Of a stretch of 64,000 nt of DNA, positions 56,926 through 64,000 are shown piece by piece (the first letter of the stretch is position 1; each line of letters starts with the position of its first letter). Location: positions 2,976,001-3,040,000 of the forward strand of contig JAJTTP010000004.1 in assembly GCA_023313575.1 (NCBI GenBank). The letters run 5' to 3'. A program made the translations under genes and the position numbers. Origin of the DNA: Eutypella sp. D-1. Lineage: Eukaryota > Ascomycota > Sordariomycetes > Xylariales > Diatrypaceae. Below the pieces are notes generated by a model. That model was not told where the DNA came from. It made no database searches and saw only the letters and a list, made by a program, of their open reading frames with translations.

Positions 56926-59900
56926 TGACGTGGAGGCACGGGGCGGGGCGGCCTTGTCTGTCGGGCGTGTTGTCATGTCGTCAAGGGGTGTGCGACGTTG
57001 GACAGATACGGCGGTTGTCGGTCAGTCGGTCGGACGGACGGGTGTTCTGGGGTGATAATGCATGCATTGCACGGCGTTTGTGGTTCCGGGGTCGGTGTCA
57101 GGAATACTCACGAGGCAGGCGGACCTACGTCAGCGAAACAAGTGTCGTGGAGAAGTTATCCGTGACCGTAATGGGTAGAGTAGATAGAGATGGGGTTACG
57201 CATTTAGATAAAAAGGGGAGCAGAGCGAGAGATCCCCCTTCCCCTCCCTCCAACGTGCCAACGTGCCTACATACGTACGGATGTGGGTAGGTGGTAGGGT
57301 AGTACTATCGACGTAAGGGGGGATTTGTCAGGCAAAGCGGGATTTGAATTTCTGACATTTTTCCTCCCCCCCCCCCCTTTTTCTTTTTTAGAATACTATA
57401 TTATATTACATACATTACATTTAGAACCAGGGCCAATAGATAGGTAGATCTGCACACATTTCAGTCGGGTTATTTCTTGTCGCAGTCAAACAAACACCAT
57501 AGATGGATGTCGGAAGTCAATGTTTGATTGATTGAGGAAACGCTGATGTCGTGCGCCTTGAAGCTGCATTAGAAAGTGATGTTGCAATCCCGATATTCAG
57601 AAAAGCATCGAAACTTATCTTATTTCGGGTCCGCCATCCGGTTTCAGGCTGTTTATGTATATTTCCACTACATATTGATATACTACGGTAAGTACCAAAG
57701 CATACACCCTCCTGACGTACTCCCGTGTGTGTGTGTGTGACGTACAACACGGAATATGAAAGTGCAGTTATAGCATATGGATATTCAGGGGAGGGATATG
57801 AGCTGACGTGTAACATAACGCATGCTGTATTTAAGTTGGTTTGATAGTATGAGATATTACGACTTATCCTAGAGCAAAGACCCATGTACCCAGCCGAAAT
57901 AATAAGTCAAGTTGCACAACATAAGTGAGAGCCTTTGCCCGGTCGCCAACGTTGCCTTTTTTTAAGATATCTACCTACCAACTACCTAGATAATCTAACC
58001 CGTGTTATTTGGAAAGAAAGAAATCAGGGCTTACCATGAAAATATCTTGAGAAACCTTCCAACGCATTCAAAGTTAACTAACCCGGTCCGCTAGTAACCG
58101 TATCAGGGTATCCCAGAGAATCCGGCTATACGCGGGTAACTGAATCGCACCACGGGTTACTGGGGCTGCTGGGTAGGTACAACAGCGGGCAGGCTGGCAG
58201 GGCAAGTTCCAAATAACCCGTGCGGGTAGGAATCTTGGCAAGTACTTTGGTGAGCCAGTGAGCGCAAGGTCCAGAGACGTTTTGGTTTTGTACATAGGGG
58301 AAGTCGGGGATTTCCACCGGCAATTCCTAAAGTATCATGGATGTAGGTAGTAGTGTATCTTCCCAACCCTACCCTTTTACCTACCAGCGAACTTGCCTAA
58401 ATAGGGCAATGTCCAATCCCACCAGAAGTCTTGGATGACGTAGCTGCCCGTCCGTATTCCTTCGTACGCTGGTAGCGAGAGCCCGTGAAACAAGATATGA
58501 TAATCTCGTTTGAATGCAACCCATTGGGAATCTCCCGTAACACATGCCAAAAACAAACCTTATTCCAAAAAGCTCGCATCGCAAGATCCCGAGATGGATG
58601 GTGATGGTTGTATATTTGCAGTGTGCGACTCCTCAACTCGTATATGCGTGCGTTCGTAACTTCAACCTCTGAATTACGTAATTAGACGTTGCTGACTTGC
58701 CGAAATGGGCGCCCCCCAGGGAGGGCTCTTGCACGCATGGGGCGGCGCCAGCCAGCCAACGGATGTGGGCCGTTGGTCCCCGCGAACTGCCAAACCTCAG
58801 TGGACCCTTCTGGGCAGCCCCGGCCTGTGGTAAGCTACAAAATAGGTCGTAGTTAAAGTTACTTCGCATGATTCAATCAGCTATTCCCGCGCCGGTTCAT
58901 GATTTCTCTTCTGTCCGGTTACCTTTTTTTCCCTTCAAGTTTCGATTTCGATGAAATGCGCTACCATCAGGAGAGGGGAGAAACCGAGCCGGTAGCAGGG
59001 GCGATCGACCGTGCACGCAAGCACGTAACTTTGTACGTTAGTGGTTCTGGAAGGAATAATTTGCGGAGGTCGCAGGTCGTCGTAAGGTCGTCGTCATTGT
59101 ACATGGTAGGTTGTATCGATCAAAAAACAAAGTGTTTCCGAAAAGATGGAAACTTTAGTCCATCCCTCCCCACCCCCGGTCAGGAGAACCCCGACGATGA
59201 TGCACGTGCGTTGCGTTTGCGTTTGCAACGGCCCTGGGCTTTGCGTCGCATTCTGCCGTCCCTGCCGACAAAGCAGAAAGAGAGACAAGGCCGCCAAGGT
59301 TTCCCCCCTTTCTTAAATCCTTTCTGCTCTTTTTCTGCCGTTTCTGCGGGGCTCGAATTCGTCAACACACCCAATTTGATCAGGTCAAGAGCGACACAGT
59401 GGACAAACAATCTGCTGACCGCCTGACCGCTTATTTCGACCAACAGGAGTGATCTTCGGCCGCCCGCCTTGCAACAACGGCGTTCCAAGGATGTTGGTAA
59501 ACAACCAACAAAGGGGACAAACCAGATACCTACCAAGTAGGCCAGCCCCTGAGTCAAGTAGTTAAGGTATTTGTACCAAAATAGAACCAAGTCGAATAAA
59601 TTTGGTGCTTTTTTTTTTCTTTCCATAATAAAAATCGTAATAAATTCTCCCTTTATTGTTGGCGCATTGCATCCATCGTAACGGTTATTGTTGAGCCGCT
59701 GGTTTTCGAAATCTCTTAAAATAGATCTAGGTAGTCGCCGACCTGACTTTAAGCCCGAACCCGCAATTGTTGTATCTTTTTCCCAAGTCGTTTTTGTCTG
59801 GCTGCAGATAGCGCGGGAAGGTCACAAGCGCATAATCATACGACAACCCAAGATAAAGAAATCGGCGGTAGATCCCTCGTCCCTTCCCCCCCTTGATTGC

Positions 59901-60567
59901 CAACCCGAGAACAAGTGGTCTTTAGGATCAACGGCAGGTTCGAGCCAATCAGCTAGTCCGTGACGTACGTGTTGTCTGGATTTGTCTCTTTTGAGCAGGA
60001 AGGGACATCCCGCCAGACACGAAAGGACGGTCAGAAAAAAAAGGGTCATCGGCGAAATCGGCGTCGCACTAATAGGGGCAAAAAGTCTGCAATCCCAGCC
60101 CGCTCGCCGACTAGCGACCACGACAGATAAGCTCAGCAGGTCCAGTTAGCGAATTAGCGGAAAAGCGGAGAACCCACCCCTAACCTGGGAACCAATCAAC
60201 CTCCTTTAAAGTGCAGACCAGAGAGACCAGAGAGCACACCCTCAAGAAGAACACAACCAGCTGGAGAGCAAACCGGATACCGTTGCTTTTTTTACCCCCT
60301 CATATCCGACATCCGTGTGTGTGGCTTTTTTTGTATCTTGGTTAGACCAAACATCTCTTTCACATCTATCGCCTCAACTTATAATCTTTAAGCGCACCTT
60401 GTATTGTTGCACTGCATAAACAGCACATCAGCATTCCCAAGCCACTTGCTTAAGAGATCCCCTGTTTTTGGTTTTGGTAAAAAAAAAAAAAGAAAAAGAA
60501 AACACCAAAGACCAACAGACAAAAGAGAAAAAAATAACCTAGCTTTTATCTCTCACCAGCATCCAAT
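56926..60567. other. Intergenic; no gene seen
   Basis: A long stretch with only short frames. The region 60.2-60.57 kb is pyrimidine/A-rich and is the probable leader of the cysteine dioxygenase gene. A TG repeat (near 57724-57740) and homopolymer runs are present. Confidence 0.5.
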
Positions 60568-61345
60568 ATGAACCGATTCGAAGAACTCGTAGCTGAAATC
60601 AAGACCGTCCTGGGTCCCTCATCGGGCCTAACATCCGACGATGTGGACGTTGAAGACCTCACTCTCCTAATGGACCAATACGTTTCCAATGAGGATGAGT
60701 GGTCCAAGTTCGCGATTGGAGACAAGGCTCAGGGTTATACCCGAAACCTAGTGGACGAGGGCAACGGCAAGGCCAATCTGGTTGGTGAACCCCCTGACCT
60801 TGTAGCATCAAGATAGACACAAAATCCCCGTCAGCCAACCCAAGTGCTAACCAAGGCTTCCCCCGCTTGAACAGCTTGTCCTTGTGTGGACGCCTGGGAA
60901 GGGCAGTCCGATCCACGACCACGGCAACGCGCACTGCCTTATGAAGATCCTGAAGGGCGAGATAACCGAGACGCGATACGACTTCCCCGACGGCGACAAA
61001 GCCCAGCCGATGAGGGTCAAGCAGGAGCAGGTGTACAAGGCGAACCAGACCGCATACATGGCGGATGAACTCGGCCTGCACCGTGTCTCGAACCAGGGCA
61101 GCGACTTCGCTGTCTCCCTACACTGTAGGTCTTGCGGACACCACCCCTTTTCATCCCCACATGCCACTTGGCTGACCTCATCACCAGTGTACACTCCTCC
61201 CAACGTCGCCAAGCACGGCTGCCACATCTTCAACAGCAGCACTGGCGAGAAGAAGCACATCCCCAACTGTGGCTACCACTCGGTGTATGGCCAGGTCGTA
61301 GAGAAGCATGAGGACGCCTCACGGGTCATCAGGGCGACCGCGTAG
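60568..61345 (+). CDS. Cysteine dioxygenase
   Basis: Three exons (60568-60780, 60875-61124, 61188-61345) join to 206 residues, the usual length. The iron-binding histidines are visible: HDH at 85-87 and the His of GLHRV at 140. Cys92 (HDHGNAHC) and Tyr156 (LHLYTPP) match the residues that form the Cys-Tyr cofactor in the mammalian enzyme. The enzyme is cytosolic and oxidises L-cysteine to cysteine sulfinate, controlling cysteine excess and sulfur flow toward sulfite/taurine. The first intron begins GTTGGT, a weak but usable donor with CTAAC before the acceptor; the second is a standard 63-nt intron. The 5' leader is long and A-rich. Confidence 0.93.
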
Positions 61346-64000
61346 GCGTCATTATGCTCATTGGCCTGAGGTTCTTCGGAGAAGACCAGGTTCCAAAAGG
61401 AGACGGCGTGCTGTCGAACAGCTTCGCCTCGTAACGATTGAATGACACAACCAACGTAATGCCGTTCCCGTACTTCCTCGAGCCATCGTCGGCTCAAGAG
61501 GAACGACGGATGTCGAAAGGGCGCTCTCAACAGCTGGCTTTGAGGCGGGAGTTGGATAGCATGCATGTATGCTCTGCCTTTTTTTTTTCTTTTGCTGGAA
61601 TTTGTGGTGTTTTTTTTGTATTGTAATTCCCCTCTAGGATAGCCAGCGGACTAAGATAGTCAATAATGAAACAAGTTAAAGCGACACAAGAAAGACAAGA
61701 ACCCGTTCCCGTACATGTATATATACGTTTCAGAGTTTCCAGTAAAAAGGAAGTGAGGTTCGCGGGGACCAGAAGTTGACGTTGACCCTGCGGCTCTTTT
61801 ATTTCAACAAATATCGACAACCTTTTCGCACGAATAGAGACTAGCTCGGATTGCGCCATCGTCACCAAATCTCATTCGTCCTTGGTGGTTGTGCGTTGTG
61901 GTGTGTGCCCATGCCCCCGATTCCCATCAGCGGCGGGCGGGCGGGCTCGAAAAAAAAAAAGAGAGCTAAAGAAGGCTTTGCCTTGCCGCCCGCTAGGGCG
62001 GCGGCTCTGTCGGCGCGGCAAGGACGCGGCACTCGGTGCGCGGCCCTCGCAACATTGCCTTTTCCGGCAATCTGGTTAGCGTTTCGTCCAATGAGAGAAC
62101 GCTCGCGTGCACTACCACACAAGATAGTTGAATCCAATGCCAAAACGCAATGATGATGGGGCCTCTTGAGATTGAATTCTCGCTGATTGATGTGTGGGAG
62201 AAGGAAGAAGAGGAAAGAAGTGAGAATCAAAGATGCGAAATTTTTTTACTTTTTTTTTTCAACTGATCACCTCATCGATTCCTTCCCCTCCCCCTCCCCT
62301 CCTTTCGAAAAACCGCGCCCACGAAACCCTCCCCGAGGCCTATCGGCGCAGGCTGGCGCACCAGAGCGAGGGCCGCTGATTGGTGATTGGCGGGACTCGG
62401 TGCAGCCATAGAAATGACGCCAAGTATGAAAACGGATAACGCCTTCGATGTCGCCATACCGTTTGCGAATGACCTCAACTCTGCTGCCCCCCCAAACGAA
62501 TTTGAATGAAATTGAATGAAAAAAAAATTCCCGAGATTCCCTATCTGGGGTTCCCTATCTGTAAAAGGGGCCAGTGTTATACGTGGGTTGTGCTCGTTCG
62601 GATCGGTGGCCGGGCTCTGTAGCTATTTCTGCACCTCGTCAAAGTTACTACACAAGTTATCAGTAGTATATTACCAGTATCACTATCAGCACTACTTGTT
62701 GCTATTCATCTTACTGGGCGTGCAGGCAGCAAGAGTAACTGCCATATGTAACAGCACTGGTACAAGTGAAATAATGATACACCTTCCTCACTTCTAAGTT
62801 GCTTCGTGTTCCTATCCCAGCGTCCAAAGACGCCCTCTCGAGAACAATGTTCTCGTTATATTATATAATTTTTACATATAGGGGTTCAGATCGTGTTGAG
62901 CCATTTAACTTCAGACAGACTCGACACAGATGTCAAATGCCGGTTACGTTTCATATCATGTGAATAGCACCAAACTTTTACGCGGACTATAGGCGGGGAA
63001 AGGAACCATAGCGAATCATCTTGGAAGGAGACTTGCGCGTACGGTTTGGTGGCTTTGATAAAGACGCTTCTGTATAACTGACTTTTTAAAATGCTATACT
63101 GAAGGCTATTCTCAATTGCATCTGCCAGCACTAGGAGTCCACCCCACTTCCTATAACATGGCGTGCCCAGGTGCCTCCCCCCCGGTGCGTCATCGATGAG
63201 GGCTGGATTTCCTTGAAATCTAGGCTAGAATATACCTATGCACCTAGGTACTTACGCAGAGATGCACCCTGCCTACATAGCAGTTCTCAATTTCTATGCA
63301 CTGGCCGAGGCGTTTGGCGAATCGAACGAAGCTGTCACCAACCCGGTCAGCCGGGTTGCCCGCCCGGCAAGGCCAGTGGAAACTGGAGTTGAAATCGTAG
63401 AAAAAGATCGACGCTTTCCACGCCTTACCCCGAATGAGGTAGTCATCTCGTCTAGGGCGCGCATAGTAGAAGCTTGCTTTCCACACTGCTGAGGAGAAGA
63501 TTTTAGATAATCACCTCATGACACTCCCATGAGGCCTTGGATACCTTCCAGGTTGGTATCTGGCTGCTGCAGTCATCCTGTTTACGTACATCTTGGGTAG
63601 CGTTAGCGTACCTGACAGCCTGTGAGGTAGTTACAAAGTACTTGTATAGTTGGCGATCTGTGACCCCACCATCTCACATGTCTGGCCCACTTAGCCTCAT
63701 TTTAAACTCCGGATAATCCCCAGTTGGGGATCTAGAAAGCTTATCGATTGGTCCGTGATTCTAAATGTCAACAATACAACAGTTACCATGCAGCTACGCA
63801 GCTGCTATAGGTACACGATAACATCGATAACAGGATCCATGGATTGATACGTACCGTACCCAATCTTGGAAGTTATCAACACCGCTCTTCAACAACCCAT
63901 AACTTAACCCTTAGGGTTTGACCTTTTCACAGATATACTGGGAATGACTAACTAGTTACATCATTTTTCTTCTAATTATTTAACAAGGGGAGGAAAACGA
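61346..64000. other. Intergenic to the right edge; no gene seen
   Basis: Contains the probable 3' end of the cysteine dioxygenase transcript and otherwise short overlapping frames (for example 63238-63492) without domain or splice support. A gene could begin beyond the edge. Confidence 0.45.

Noticed and set aside
63238..63492. 84-codon frame MHLGTYAEMHPAY...
   Set aside because: No domain, no promoter or splice evidence, and an antisense frame of similar length covers it.

Overview
The window is nuclear DNA from a filamentous ascomycete (Pezizomycotina, most likely Sordariomycetes-like; genus not determinable from sequence alone). The signs are short introns of about 40-120 nt with GTAAGT/CTAAC/AG signals, two fungal STAND/NLR-type genes (HET-NB-ARC-TPR and NACHT-WD40), a large AT-rich block with the mutational signature of RIP (repeat-induced point mutation), and ordinary fungal housekeeping genes such as SPO7-like and cysteine dioxygenase.

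Layout. 1-20 kb is an accessory, transposon-rich zone. It holds a nonsense-mutated small gene at the left edge; a HET-NB-ARC-TPR gene (2197-4756, minus); a pogo/Fot-like DNA transposon (about 5302-7987) whose left end abuts a solo LTR and whose 5' region carries another solo LTR expanded by a perfect 35-copy 9-bp minisatellite; a cluster of short palindromes on a 42-bp spacing (8025-8969) that is itself split by a TA-flanked MITE; a low-complexity gene (9281-9987); a NACHT-WD40 gene (11119-14646, minus); a chromodomain gene (15630-16816, minus); and three decayed copies of an unidentified unit (17.4-19.6 kb).

20.0-31.7 kb is an AT-rich block with almost no open frames. It resolves into a nested set: a Ty3/gypsy element (22788-30087, minus) with two 428-bp LTRs and a near-identical 5-bp target duplication, a third LTR inserted in it as a solo LTR with its own target duplication (ATTAA), and at the right edge a mutated relative of the solo LTR seen at 5.6 kb.

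32.5-38.2 kb carries four divergent paralogs of a small-protein family I do not recognise (32553-33537, 34486-35148 minus, 36263-36796, 37500-38186). They share an MSS start, an NPxWEVGW-like core, a PRTRP/TVSGxxP segment and a basic C-terminus. Three of them have a TATA-like box 146-149 bp upstream of the ATG. This cluster beside the RIP block is the best candidate for something undescribed.

40-61.5 kb is ordinary gene-sparse core genome: a dual-specificity-phosphatase-like protein with an altered signature motif (40207-41241, minus), a Spo7-like subunit (43168-44538, minus), a possible 57-codon gene with an upstream ORF (46424-46597), a large PLP-dependent decarboxylase with an inferred 5-nt microexon (49505-53701), a CGI-58/ABHD5-like hydrolase (55151-56925) and cysteine dioxygenase (60568-61345). 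The remainder to 64 kb shows no supportable gene. Exon structures are my own joins from splice signals and reading frame; none has transcript support here.
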